From the NCBI RefSeq assembly GCF_002563895.1, contig NZ_PDJB01000001.1, positions 417,501 to 481,500 on the forward strand: 64,000 nucleotides of DNA, written 5' to 3'. The first letter of the stretch is position 1. Each line of letters begins with the position of its first letter. This DNA is from Pseudomonas lurida (lineage in GTDB: Bacteria; Pseudomonadota; Gammaproteobacteria; Pseudomonadales; Pseudomonadaceae). Made by a program: the position numbers and the translations under genes. A model generated the notes under the pieces. The model was not told the DNA's origin and made no database searches. It saw only the letters and a list, made by a program, of their open reading frames with translations. Positions 47,602-56,275 of this stretch are shown here, piece by piece.

Positions 47602-48222
47602 TCAATTAGTGTTATCCAGATAACGCAGCGCCCACCGCTCCGTCGCCTGCCGCGCGGGCGGTAACAGATGCGGCGCTACCAGCATCATGATCTGGTACAC
47701 CACCACCTGCACCTCGCCTTCGCGGTCGAGAATCCGCTGGTAATCGAGGGAAAACAGCAGGGTCAGGGTGATCTGTTCCACCAGTTGCCCCAGTGCCTGG
47801 GTATCGCTGACCAATTGCCCATCGGCTTTCAATCGCGCCAGCAAGGAGGCGAGCGTGCGCTTGAGCGCGGTCAGCAGGTTGCGAATCCCCTTGGCCAGCT
47901 TCGGCAGGCGCCCAGCCAGGTTTGACAGGTCCTGGAACAAAAACCGGTAATGCGCCATGCGCTCGACGATCAGGTGCAGGAACAGCCAGTAATCCTGGGC
48001 TTCCAGTTGCGCATCCGCTGGCGGGTCGAGCAGGGGCGCCAGTTCATTCTGGAAGCGCTCGAACAGCCCCAGTACCAGTGGCTCCTTGCCATGGAAGTGA
48101 TAGTAGAGGTTGCCGGGACTGATCCCCATTTCATTGGCCACCTCCATGGTCGACACGTTGGGTTCGCCCTTCTGGTTGAACAACTGCAGGGCACATTCAA
48201 GGATACGGTCGCGCGTCTTCAT
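47602..48222 (-). CDS. phaD: PhaD, TetR-family regulator of PHA genes
   Basis: 206 residues: N-terminal TetR helix-turn-helix (about 5-50, RILECALQLFNQKGEPNVSTMEVANEMGISPGNLYYHFHGKE) and a helical ligand domain. In P. putida PhaD activates the phaC1 and phaI promoters. It follows phaC2 by 27 bases. It is convergent with the fimbrial response regulator, 39 bases apart. Confidence 0.95.
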   Translation of the reverse strand: MKTRDRILECALQLFNQKGEPNVSTMEVANEMGISPGNLYYHFHGKEPLVLGLFERFQNELAPLLDPPADAQLEAQDYWLFLHLIVERMAHYRFLFQDLSNLAGRLPKLAKGIRNLLTALKRTLASLLARLKADGQLVSDTQALGQLVEQITLTLLFSLDYQRILDREGEVQVVVYQIMMLVAPHLLPPARQATERWALRYLDNTN

Positions 48223-48249
48223 CCAGTCTTCTTAATGGGATCGTTGAGC

Positions 48250-49932
48250 TCAGCGCACCCGCACATAGGTGCCTGGTGCTGCTTCCATCGGTGGGTAGTT
48301 CTGGTTGCCCAGGGCGGTAAGGGTTTCGCGTTGCACGCCCGAGCGCTGTTGCACCCACGCCAGCCACTGCGGCCACCAACTGCCTTCGACGTGATTGGCA
48401 TCGTAGTACCAGGCCCGTGGGTCGCTGCTCAGCTTGAGGTTCTCGACATAGTTGGCCTTGGGGTTGCCCGGCGGGTTGAGGATGCTCTGGATATGCCCGC
48501 TGTTGGACAGCACGAAGCGCCTTTCGCCCCCCAGCAATTGGGTGGAGCGATACACCGCGTCCCACGGCGTGATGTGGTCGTTGATCCCGGCCACGCTGAA
48601 GCTGTCCACGTTGACCTTCTGCAAATCAATGGGCGTACCGCAGACTTCCAGGCCGCCGGGGTGGCTCAATGGGTTGTGCTTGAAGAAGTCCAGCAGGTCG
48701 CCATGCAGCGCGGCGGGCAGGCGCGTGTTGTCGTTGTTCCAGTACAGGATGTCGAAGGCCGGCGGCTCCTTGCCCAGCAGGTAGTTGTTGATCCAGTAGT
48801 TCCAGATCAGGTCATTGGGGCGCATCCAGGCGAACACCTTGGCCATGTCGCGGCCATCCAGCACGCCTTGCTGGTAGGAACGGCGCTTGGCGGCTTCCAG
48901 GGCTTGTTCGTCGACGAACAACGTGGCGGGGCTGTCGATCTGGCTGTCCAGCAAGCTCACCAGGTAACTGGCGCTGGAGATCCGCCGCAGTTGGCGCTTG
49001 GCTTGCAGGTGGCCTTGCAGGGCGGCGATGGTCAGGCCGCCGGCGCAGGCGCCCATGAGGTTGACCTCGCGGGCGCCGGTGATGGCCCGGCAGACATTGA
49101 GGGCTTCTTCCAGCGCCGCAACGTAGGTGGACAGGCCCCATTCGCGATGCCTCACATCCGGGTTGCGCCAGCTGACCATGAAGGTCTGCAGGCCGTTTTT
49201 CAGGGCGTACTGCACAAAGCTGTTGGCCGGGCTCAGGTCGAAGATGTAGTACTTGTTGATCTGCGGCGGCACGATCAGCAGCGGCTTGGCGTACTGTTTT
49301 TCGCTCATGGGCTTGTACTGGATCAGCTCCAGCAGCTCATTGCGAAACACCACTGAGCCAGGCGTCGTCGCGACCGTCTTGCCCACCTCGAAGGCGTGCT
49401 TGCTGACCTGGCGCGGCAGGCCGTTGTTGTGCAGCAAATCCTCGAACAGGTTGCTGGCGCCGCGTACCACGCTGTTGCCGCCGGAGTTGAGCAGTTCCTT
49501 GATCGCCAAGGGGTTGAGCAAGGTATTGGAGGGGGAGACGGCATCATTGAGCAGGGCGAAGGCAAAATGGGCACGGGCGCGATCATCGGCGCTCATTGAG
49601 CTGTCATCGATCCAGTGCCGCGTTTGTTTCTGCCAGCTCAAATAGGCTTGCAGGCTGCGGCGGTACAGCGGGTTGAGGGCCCAGGTGGGGTCGGTGAAGC
49701 GACTATCGTGGGGGTTGGGTGCATGCACCGTCTCACCCAGCAGCACGCGGCCCAACTGGCCACCCAGGGCCAAGGCGTGGCGGGCAGTGTGCAGGGGGTT
49801 GCGCAAACCGTGGGCGGCGACGCTGCGTAGGGTCGACAGCAAATCTCGACCGCGCAGGCCGGTAATCGCATTTTGCGCATTGATGAACGCGGCAGGGGTG
49901 GGCGCCGGGTTCGTCACGGGTCTTTCTCGCAT
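48250..49932 (-). CDS. phaC2: Class II PHA synthase PhaC2
   Basis: 560 residues. It polymerises (R)-3-hydroxyacyl-CoA to medium-chain-length polyester. Nucleophile Cys in NLMGACAGGLT (lipase-box-like, about residue 297), Asp in VAGINDHITPWD and His in LSNSGHIQSIL form the triad. Start ATG 49932 (MRERPVTNPAPTPA) has AAGGAG nine bases upstream. It shares its fold and about half its residues with PhaC1 in this window. Confidence 0.96.
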   Translation of the reverse strand: MRERPVTNPAPTPAAFINAQNAITGLRGRDLLSTLRSVAAHGLRNPLHTARHALALGGQLGRVLLGETVHAPNPHDSRFTDPTWALNPLYRRSLQAYLSWQKQTRHWIDDSSMSADDRARAHFAFALLNDAVSPSNTLLNPLAIKELLNSGGNSVVRGASNLFEDLLHNNGLPRQVSKHAFEVGKTVATTPGSVVFRNELLELIQYKPMSEKQYAKPLLIVPPQINKYYIFDLSPANSFVQYALKNGLQTFMVSWRNPDVRHREWGLSTYVAALEEALNVCRAITGAREVNLMGACAGGLTIAALQGHLQAKRQLRRISSASYLVSLLDSQIDSPATLFVDEQALEAAKRRSYQQGVLDGRDMAKVFAWMRPNDLIWNYWINNYLLGKEPPAFDILYWNNDNTRLPAALHGDLLDFFKHNPLSHPGGLEVCGTPIDLQKVNVDSFSVAGINDHITPWDAVYRSTQLLGGERRFVLSNSGHIQSILNPPGNPKANYVENLKLSSDPRAWYYDANHVEGSWWPQWLAWVQQRSGVQRETLTALGNQNYPPMEAAPGTYVRVR

Positions 49933-50020
49933 GAGCCAACACTCCTTCGTCAAGCCATCAACAGGCACGCCAATTCAGAACCATAGTCGGTTCTCGGCAA
50001 GTTGCGCGGCGGTGTGGTCC

Positions 50021-50866
50021 CTACACCGCAGGTCGTGGGTGAATCACGGCCCGCAAGCGCTCCTCCTCGAGAAATTTCATGATGATCGGTGCAACGGCTT
50101 CGGCCCGGGTGATCAGGAACAGGTGGCCGTCATCGATGATGTGCAGCTGTGCATTGGGGATGCGCCAGGCGAGCATGCGCATATTGATCAGCGGGATCAG
50201 TGGGTCGTCGTCCCCCGCCAGTACCAGCGTGGGTTGGCGGATCTTGTGCAGCCAATGGATGCTGGTCCAGCCCAGCCCCGCGAACAATTGCCAGTAATAG
50301 CCCAACTTGCCCGCCGAGCGCACTTTGCTCGCGTGTTCGGCGGCCAGTTTCGAATCGCGGCGGAACGAGCCGCCGTAAATCATCGGCGCGATCCGCACCA
50401 CATGGGACGGTTGGATATAGCGGCGAGGGCTGGCCATCAGCCATAACACCTTGGGCTTGCCCGGCACCATGACCGCACCCGCCGCCGTGGCTGCGAGGAT
50501 CAGTTTTTTACAGCGCTCCGGGTAGTCGTAGGCAAACTGCTGCGCCAACGCGCCGCCCCAGGACACCCCCACCGCATTCACCTGGCCATAGTCCAGGTAA
50601 TCGAGCATACGAGCGGTGAGCTTGGCCAGGCCGGGAAAGCGGTATGGCCGGTTCGGTGTCGACGAACCGCCCACGCCGGGCACATCGAAGGCGATCACTT
50701 CAAGGTCCGGGTCCAGCGCCTGGACGAACGGAAACACCAGCTCAAGGTTGGCGCCGATGCCGTTGAAGATCAGCAACGGCGTCAAGTGAGGCTTGCCCGG
50801 GCGTACCGCCGTGCGGATGGTCTGGCCATCCAGGTCGATGGTACGGAAGATGAACGGTTGCGGCAT
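50021..50866 (-). CDS. phaZ: Intracellular mcl-PHA depolymerase PhaZ
   Basis: 281 residues from ATG 50866 (MPQPFIFRTIDLDGQTIRT), very like the P. putida enzyme. Serine hydrolase: nucleophile in VGVSWGGALAQ (about residue 102), Asp in LAGDDDPLIP, His in DDGHLFLI. It releases 3-hydroxyalkanoates from granules, making PHA turnover a cycle with PhaC1/C2. It lies between the two synthases, 98 bases after phaC1. Confidence 0.96.
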   Translation of the reverse strand: MPQPFIFRTIDLDGQTIRTAVRPGKPHLTPLLIFNGIGANLELVFPFVQALDPDLEVIAFDVPGVGGSSTPNRPYRFPGLAKLTARMLDYLDYGQVNAVGVSWGGALAQQFAYDYPERCKKLILAATAAGAVMVPGKPKVLWLMASPRRYIQPSHVVRIAPMIYGGSFRRDSKLAAEHASKVRSAGKLGYYWQLFAGLGWTSIHWLHKIRQPTLVLAGDDDPLIPLINMRMLAWRIPNAQLHIIDDGHLFLITRAEAVAPIIMKFLEEERLRAVIHPRPAV

Positions 50867-50906
50867 GCTCAAGCCCTGTGAAGTGGTGCAGCCGGAGTGA
50901 GATCAG

Positions 50907-50930
50907 TGTGGGAGCACGCCCGCTCCCACA
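50907..50930. repeat. Single REP hairpin between phaC1 and phaZ
   Basis: TGTGGGAGC-acgccc-GCTCCCACA: one REP-type palindrome able to form a nine-bp stem. It could slow or end transcription between phaC1 and phaZ. Confidence 0.8.
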
Positions 50931-50964
50931 GTTGATCCCATTTCAATCGAAAAAATGTCTGTTG

Positions 50965-52644
50965 TTATCGTTCATGGACATAAGTCCCCGGCGCCGCTTC
51001 CGCTGCGGCGTACGTATTGTTACCTAATGTGGTAGGCGCTTTCTTCAACTTGCCCGCCCGCTCCGCCTGCCACGCCTGCCAGTGCAGCCACCACGAATCC
51101 GTGTGCTTGGTCGCATTCTCCTGCCACTCAAGCGGTTTGCCCGCCAGGCTGTCGCTGGTCTGGTAGCGTGCCTTGGGGTTGCCCGGCGGGTTGAGGATGC
51201 TCTGGATGTGCCCGCTGCTGGACAATACAAACTCCACCTTGCCACCAAACAACTGCGCTGACTTGTAGCAGGATTGCCACGGCGTGATGTGGTCGTTGGT
51301 GCCGGCCAATGAGTAGATATCGGCGGTGACTCGCTTGAGGTCGATGGGGGTGCCGCACACTTCCAGGGCATTGGCACGCACCAGCGGGTTGTTTTTGAAC
51401 AACTCGATCAGGTCGCCGTGGAAGGCGGCCGGCAGGCGCGTGGTGTCGTTGTTCCAGAACAGGATGTCGAACACCGGGGGCTCGTTGCCCAGCAGGTAGT
51501 TATTGACCCAGTAGTTCCAGATCAAGTCGTTGGGGCGCATCCAGGCAAACACCTTGGCCATGTCGCGACCTTCGAGCACGCCCGCCTGGTAGGAATGGCG
51601 CTTGGCCGCTTCCAGGGTCTGTTCGTCGACGAACAGCGCCACCTGGGTGTCCAGGGTGGTGTCCAGCACACTCACCAGCAGGGTCAGGGCGTTGACCTTT
51701 TTCTCCCCCAGCGCCGCGTAGTGGCCCAGCAGAGCGGTGCAGGTGATGCCGCCGGAGCAAGCGCCGAGCATGTTCACATCTTTGCTGCCGGTAATCGCCG
51801 TGACCACGTCGACCGCTTCCTTGAGCGCTTCGATATAAGTCGACAGGCCCCATTCGCGCTGGGCCTTGGTCGGGTTGCGCCAACTGACGATGAATGTCTG
51901 CTGGCCATTGCGCAGGCAGAAGCGCGCCAGGCTCTTCTCCGGGCTCAGGTCGAATACGTAGAATTTGTTGATCTGTGGCGGTACCACCAGCAGTGGGCGT
52001 TCGTGCACTTGCTCGGTGATCGGCTTGTACTGGATCAGCTCCAGCACGTCGTTGCGAAACACCACCGCGCCTTCGGTGGTACCCAGGGTCTTGCCCACTT
52101 CAAAGGCGCCCATGTTGACCTGGCTCGGCATGCCGCCGTTGTGCACCATGTCCTTGGCCAAGTGTGACAGGCCATCGAGCAGGCTCTTGCCGCCGGTCTC
52201 AAAGAAACGTTTGACCGCCGCCGGGTTGGCCGCGCTGTTGGTGGGGGCCATGGCCTCGGTCATCAGGCTGATCACGAAGTGGCCACGGCTGATGTCCTGT
52301 TCCGACAAGTTGCTGTCGCCGATCCAGTCGTGCAGTTCCTTGCGCCACGCCAGGTAGGTTTGCAGGTAGCGCTTGTAGAGCGGGTTCTGGCTCCAGGCCG
52401 GGTCGTTGAAGCGACGGTCATCGCCGTCCGGCACCAGCGCGGATTTGCCGAACATTACATTCTTCAGTTCGACGCCAAAGTGGGCGACGTGCTTGACGCT
52501 GTGCAACGGTTGCTTGATGGCTTGGGTCAGCACCATCTTCGCCGAGGCGAGTAAATCCTTTTTGCGTAACGCGATGATCGGGTTGAGCCCCAGGGTGTTT
52601 TCCGAGGCCTGGCGTTTCAAGTCATCGTTATTCTTGTTACTCAT
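50965..52644 (-). CDS. phaC1: Class II PHA synthase PhaC1
   Basis: 559 residues (MSNKNNDDLKRQASENTLGLNP...), the canonical length for PhaC1. Triad: Cys in MLGACSGGIT near residue 296, Asp in LAGTNDHITPW, His in LSSSGHIQSIL. First gene of the leftward operon phaC1-phaZ-phaC2-phaD. GGAG lies eight bases before the ATG at 52644. Confidence 0.97.
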   Translation of the reverse strand: MSNKNNDDLKRQASENTLGLNPIIALRKKDLLASAKMVLTQAIKQPLHSVKHVAHFGVELKNVMFGKSALVPDGDDRRFNDPAWSQNPLYKRYLQTYLAWRKELHDWIGDSNLSEQDISRGHFVISLMTEAMAPTNSAANPAAVKRFFETGGKSLLDGLSHLAKDMVHNGGMPSQVNMGAFEVGKTLGTTEGAVVFRNDVLELIQYKPITEQVHERPLLVVPPQINKFYVFDLSPEKSLARFCLRNGQQTFIVSWRNPTKAQREWGLSTYIEALKEAVDVVTAITGSKDVNMLGACSGGITCTALLGHYAALGEKKVNALTLLVSVLDTTLDTQVALFVDEQTLEAAKRHSYQAGVLEGRDMAKVFAWMRPNDLIWNYWVNNYLLGNEPPVFDILFWNNDTTRLPAAFHGDLIELFKNNPLVRANALEVCGTPIDLKRVTADIYSLAGTNDHITPWQSCYKSAQLFGGKVEFVLSSSGHIQSILNPPGNPKARYQTSDSLAGKPLEWQENATKHTDSWWLHWQAWQAERAGKLKKAPTTLGNNTYAAAEAAPGTYVHER

Positions 52645-52766
52645 CTACGACGCTCCATTGTCCGAAAGACGAGTACCGGGTACCGGGTACCGTTGCGCAC
52701 CAAGTTTCGATACACAACACAAGCCTGGTACTGCGACTCGGGTGACCGTTGATACCGCATCGTCAA

Positions 52767-52784
52767 ATGCAGGGAACTTGCCAG
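52767..52784 (-). promoter_or_regulatory. Candidate sigma-54 promoter of phaC1
   Basis: Read leftward, CTGGCAAGTTCCCTGCA has GG and GC ten bases apart with TGGCA at -24 and TGCA at -12. The predicted start is near 52757, some 110 bases before the phaC1 ATG. A sigma-54-like promoter has been reported before phaC1 in P. aeruginosa (from memory). A dyad GGAACT/AGTTCC (52773-52788) overlaps it. Confidence 0.5.
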
Positions 52785-52842
52785 TTCCATTGGTTACCCG
52801 AGTTTAATTTTTTTCGCAAGCGGGCCAATCGTTGACCACGAG

Positions 52843-52881
52843 AGAGGGCATTCAAGCAGATGAAATTAGAAAATGCCCTCT
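52843..52881 (-). terminator. Hairpin after the DUF971 gene
   Basis: AGAGGGCATT and AATGCCCTCT form a perfect ten-bp stem with a 19-base loop, 20 bases downstream of the DUF971 stop in the reading direction. No T-tract follows directly, so its strength is uncertain. Confidence 0.5.
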
Positions 52882-52900
52882 AAAGAGCGAGAGGCCTGGG

Positions 52901-53278
52901 CTAGAGCATTAGCCGCACGACCGACTCACTCGGATCGCGAGTCTTGCCGGCTGCTTTGAGCTCGGCCAGGTAATCAGCCCACAGCGCGTCCTGACGCACG
53001 GCCAACTGATAGAGGTAGTCCCAGGTGAACAGTCCGCTGTCATGCCCGTCGTCGAAGGTCAATTTCAGTGCGTACTGGCCGGCCGGTTCAACCTGGGTCA
53101 ACCGCACGTTGAGCTTGCCGAATTGCAGGATGGGTTTGCCGTGGCCCTGGACCTCGGCGGACGGCGAGTGGGTGCGCAGCAGTTCGGCGGGAAGTTGGTA
53201 CACCTCGTCGGGCCCGTAGGTAAGGCCGAGGGTATTGGAGGTTTTGTGCAGGTTTACAGCGGTGGGGAATTTGGACAT
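52901..53278 (-). CDS. DUF971 domain protein
   Basis: 125 residues, family of gamma-butyrobetaine-hydroxylase-like N-terminal domains (DUF971). Seen: LHKTSNTLGLTYGPDEVYQLPAELLRTHSPSAEVQGHG and LKLTFDDGHDSGLFTWDYLYQLA, typical of the stand-alone proteobacterial form; no oxygenase domain follows. Function is unknown; related domains bind metal. Located between hslU and the pha operon, as in P. aeruginosa. Confidence 0.85.
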   Translation of the reverse strand: MSKFPTAVNLHKTSNTLGLTYGPDEVYQLPAELLRTHSPSAEVQGHGKPILQFGKLNVRLTQVEPAGQYALKLTFDDGHDSGLFTWDYLYQLAVRQDALWADYLAELKAAGKTRDPSESVVRLML

Positions 53279-53310
53279 TGATAATAATCCTGAAGAAACC
53301 GGCTCAAAAA

Positions 53311-53382
53311 TGTGGGAGCTGGCTTGCCTGCGATAGCGGTGTTGAATTCACCCTAGCTATTGCCGTCAAGCCAGCTCCCACA
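53311..53382. repeat. REP pair (BIME) after hslU
   Basis: GTGGGAGCTGGCTTGCCTGC at the left and CAAGCCAGCTCCCAC inverted at the right, between the hslU stop and the DUF971 start. Confidence 0.88.
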
Positions 53383-53409
53383 TTAAAGCAAAGCGGTCCT
53401 GTGTGAGGC

Positions 53410-54747
53410 TTACAGGATATAACGAGACAGATCTTCGTTCTGCGCCAATTCGCCCAAGTGGCTGTTGACGTAATCAGCGTCGATCTTGATCACTTCGCCA
53501 TTTTGCGCCCCGGCCAGGTCGCCAGCACTGAAGGACACTTCCTCCAGCAAACGCTCCAGCAGGGTGTGCAGGCGACGCGCACCGATGTTTTCGGTCTTCT
53601 CGTTGACCTGCCAGGCGATCTCCGCCAGGCGCTTGATGCCGTCCGGTTGGAATTCGATGCCCAAGCCTTCGGTTTTCAACAGCTCACGGTACTGCTCGGT
53701 GAGCGAGGCATGCGGTTCGCTGAGAATGCGCTCGAAATCGCCTGGGGTGAGCGCCTTGAGCTCCACGCGAATCGGCAGGCGGCCTTGCAGCTCCGGCACC
53801 AGGTCGCTTGGCTTGCTCAGGTGGAACGCACCGGAGGCGATAAACAGGATGTGGTCGGTCTTGACCATGCCCAACTTGGTGTTCACGGTGCAGCCTTCGA
53901 TCAGCGGCAGCAGATCGCGCTGTACGCCCTCACGGGACACGTCGACGCCACCGGAGTTGCCGCGCTTGGCCACCTTGTCGATCTCGTCGATAAACACGAT
54001 GCCGTGCTGCTCGACCGCTTCCAGTGCCTTGGCCTTGAGTTCTTCCTCGTTGACCAGGCGCCCGGCTTCTTCGTCGCGCACCAGTTTCAGCGCTTCCTTC
54101 ACCTTGAGCTTGCGGCTTTTCTTCTTGCCCTTGCCCATGTTGGCGAACAGGTTCTGCAGCTGGCTGGTCATTTCTTCCATGCCAGGCGGTGCGGAAATAT
54201 CGACGCCGGAGACTTCGGCGACTTCGATCTCGATTTCCTTGTCGTCCAACTGGCCTTCACGCAGGCGCTTGCGGAACAGCTGGCGGGTGTTGGAGTCCGA
54301 GGCCGGCGCGGCGTCTTCGTTGAAGCCCATGCGAGCCGGTGGCAGCAGGGCATCGAGGATACGTTCCTCGGCGGCGTCTTCGGCGCGGTGGCTGACCTTG
54401 GTCATTTCCTGTTCGCGCAGCAGCTTCAGGGCGGCGTCGGCCAGGTCACGAATGATCGACTCGACATCGCGGCCCACGTAGCCGACTTCGGTGAACTTGG
54501 TGGCTTCGACCTTGATGAACGGCGCGTTGGCCAGCTTGGCCAGGCGACGGGCGATTTCGGTTTTACCGACACCGGTCGGACCGATCATCAGGATGTTCTT
54601 CGGCGTTACTTCAACGCGCAGTTCTTCCGGCAGTTGCATCCGGCGCCAGCGGTTACGCAACGCAATGGCAACGGCGCGCTTGGCATCGTCCTGGCCGATG
54701 ATATGGCGGTTGAGTTCATGGACGATTTCGCGGGGAGTCATGGACAT
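53410..54747 (-). CDS. hslU: HslU, ATPase of the HslUV protease
   Basis: 445 residues from ATG 54747 ([30 protein letters not shown]). AAA+ unfoldase that feeds substrates to HslV. Walker [10 protein letters not shown] at about 57-65, pore motif GYVGRDV, the I domain (about 110-240), Walker [12 protein letters not shown], sensor-2 region [14 protein letters not shown] and the C-terminal LSRYIL tail that inserts into HslV. ATG 54741 is also possible. It follows hslV by 37 bases. Confidence 0.96.
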   Translation of the reverse strand: MSMTPREIVHELNRHIIGQDDAKRAVAIALRNRWRRMQLPEELRVEVTPKNILMIGPTGVGKTEIARRLAKLANAPFIKVEATKFTEVGYVGRDVESIIRDLADAALKLLREQEMTKVSHRAEDAAEERILDALLPPARMGFNEDAAPASDSNTRQLFRKRLREGQLDDKEIEIEVAEVSGVDISAPPGMEEMTSQLQNLFANMGKGKKKSRKLKVKEALKLVRDEEAGRLVNEEELKAKALEAVEQHGIVFIDEIDKVAKRGNSGGVDVSREGVQRDLLPLIEGCTVNTKLGMVKTDHILFIASGAFHLSKPSDLVPELQGRLPIRVELKALTPGDFERILSEPHASLTEQYRELLKTEGLGIEFQPDGIKRLAEIAWQVNEKTENIGARRLHTLLERLLEEVSFSAGDLAGAQNGEVIKIDADYVNSHLGELAQNEDLSRYIL

Positions 54748-54784
54748 AGTGTTTGGCGGCCTCAAGCGGGAATAAGCCTATGGC

Positions 54785-55315
54785 TTACTCGGCGAGGTCC
54801 TGCTCCTCAATGGTCTGGTTATGGTTGGTGAACACGCAGATATCACCGGCGATGCCCAAGGCGGTCTCGACGATTTCGCGGGCCGACAGGTCGGTCTTCT
54901 TCAACAGTGCGCTGGCTGCCGCCTGGGCGTAGCCACCGCCGGAACCCATGGCGATCAGGCCATGCTCAGGCTCAACCACATCGCCGTTGCCGGTGATGAT
55001 CAGGGAAGCGTCTTTGTTGGCGACGGCCAGCATGGCTTCCAGGCGGCTGAGGGAGCGGTCGGTGCGCCATTCTTTGGCTAGTTCGACCGCGGCGCGCACG
55101 AGGTGGCCCTGATGTTTCTCAAGCTGGCCTTCGAAGCGCTCGAAGAGGGTGAAAGCGTCGGCGGTGGCGCCGGCAAAGCCTGCGAGAACCTGGCCGTGGT
55201 ACAGGCGACGCACTTTCTTGGCGTTGCCTTTCATCACGGTATTACCCAGGGAAACCTGGCCGTCGCCGCCCATGACGACTTTGCCGTGGCGACGTACTGA
55301 AACGATGGTGGTCAA
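54785..55315 (-). CDS. hslV: HslV, peptidase of the HslUV protease
   Basis: 176 residues when started at TTG 55315, giving (M)[30 protein letters not shown]. HslV is an N-terminal nucleophile hydrolase: Thr1 must be exposed by removal of the initiator Met, so the start just before TTIV is required. GGAG is nine bases upstream. The in-frame ATG 55330 would add five residues and bury Thr1. Also seen are the catalytic Lys in [15 protein letters not shown] strand region and [15 protein letters not shown]. Confidence 0.94.
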   Translation of the reverse strand: MTTIVSVRRHGKVVMGGDGQVSLGNTVMKGNAKKVRRLYHGQVLAGFAGATADAFTLFERFEGQLEKHQGHLVRAAVELAKEWRTDRSLSRLEAMLAVANKDASLIITGNGDVVEPEHGLIAMGSGGGYAQAAASALLKKTDLSAREIVETALGIAGDICVFTNHNQTIEEQDLAE

Positions 55316-55362
55316 GGGGAGAGTCTCCACGCAGCGGGGCGAAAATGCCCTGATGGAAACTG

Positions 55363-55389
55363 ATATGGGGATGGTGAGGGGGATTTCAA
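55363..55389 (-). promoter_or_regulatory. Sigma-32 heat-shock promoter of hslVU
   Basis: Read leftward: TTGAAA (55389-55384), 13 bases, CCCCATAT (55370-55363). This matches the RpoH consensus CTTGAAA-N11-16-CCCCATNT almost perfectly. The expected start is near 55356, some 40 bases before the hslV TTG codon. Confidence 0.9.
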
Positions 55390-55459
55390 CCGTAGGACGG
55401 GGGGGCGGACGAGTGGCGATTGTGTGCCGGGCTCGATTTTGAGCACGAACAAAATCAAA

Positions 55460-55550
55460 TGTGGGAGCGTGCTTGCCCGCGAAAGCGGAATATCAGTCAA
55501 GGAATCTGGCGACTGATGGACCGCATTCGCGGGCAAGCCCGCTCCCACAT
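55460..55550. repeat. REP pair (BIME) between the SPOR gene and hslV
   Basis: GTGGGAGCGTGCTTGCCCGC at the left and GCGGGCAAGCCCGCTCCCAC at the right, about 50 bases apart. Confidence 0.9.
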
Positions 55551-55572
55551 GGGTTCCTCTGTGTTCGCTGAA

Positions 55573-56274
55573 TCAGCGGCTCTGGCGTTGTTGTAACAAC
55601 AGGTTGCTAAAGCCCGCGCCGGCCAATTGTTTCTGCGCCACGGTCAGCTGTTCGCGGTTGCTGAACGGCCCCACCAGCACGCGGTACCACGTCGCATCCT
55701 TCACGGTGCCGGACTCTACCGTCACCGACTGGCCCAGCAGGATGATCTGCGCACGCACGCGATCGGCATCTGCCTGTTTCGGGAACGAGCCCGCTTGCAG
55801 GAAGAACTTGGTCACCGGTGCTGCCTTGGTTTCGGCAACCGGCGGTGCTGGCGGCGGGGTAATCCCGGCCAGCGCGGCCTGGGCTCGCGCCGTGTCGATT
55901 TTCGCCGCCTCTGCAGGCGTGACTGGTGTGGTCGGCACCTGTGGTGTCGGCAGGGTTTTCTCCGGCACGGCATCGGGCGGCACGATCACTTCCGATTCTG
56001 GCAGCAACGTATAGAAGTCGTATTTCGGCTTCACCGGGGCGGTCGGGCTCGGCGCAGTCTTGTTGGCTTCGGCCATCTTCGTGGCCTTCTGCTGTTCTTG
56101 CTTGACCCGTTTGACGTCATCGCCCTGGCCTGGATCCAGTTTCATCAGGAACACGATAAACGCGCCGACGGTGAGGCCGATGGCCATCCACAACCAGCCC
56201 GGAATCGGCTTCTTCGCCGGGGCCTGGTAGCGGCTGGCGCCGCGCTTGGGTGCAGGTTTTTTCTTGGCAGCCAA
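55573..56274 (-). CDS. SPOR-domain cell-division-type protein (FtsN-like)
   Basis: 233 residues. Basic cytosolic N-terminus (AAKKKPAPKRGASRYQAPAKK), one membrane helix (about 26-44, WLWMAIGLTVGAFIVFLMKL), a Pro-rich periplasmic linker, and a C-terminal SPOR domain (about 150-230: FFLQAGSFPKQADADRVRAQIILLG ... WYRVLVGPFSNREQ) that binds denuded peptidoglycan at septa. This fits FtsN-like proteins; the short central segment needed by FtsN in E. coli cannot be identified with certainty. It starts one base after the argS stop. Confidence 0.87.
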   Translation of the reverse strand: MAAKKKPAPKRGASRYQAPAKKPIPGWLWMAIGLTVGAFIVFLMKLDPGQGDDVKRVKQEQQKATKMAEANKTAPSPTAPVKPKYDFYTLLPESEVIVPPDAVPEKTLPTPQVPTTPVTPAEAAKIDTARAQAALAGITPPPAPPVAETKAAPVTKFFLQAGSFPKQADADRVRAQIILLGQSVTVESGTVKDATWYRVLVGPFSNREQLTVAQKQLAGAGFSNLLLQQRQSR

Positions 56275-56275
56275 C

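Noticed and set aside
52810..52830. TTGGCCCGCTTGCG (leftward) as a sigma-54 promoter of phaC1
   Set aside because: GG and GC are only seven bases apart, not ten; the element at 52767-52784 has the right spacing.
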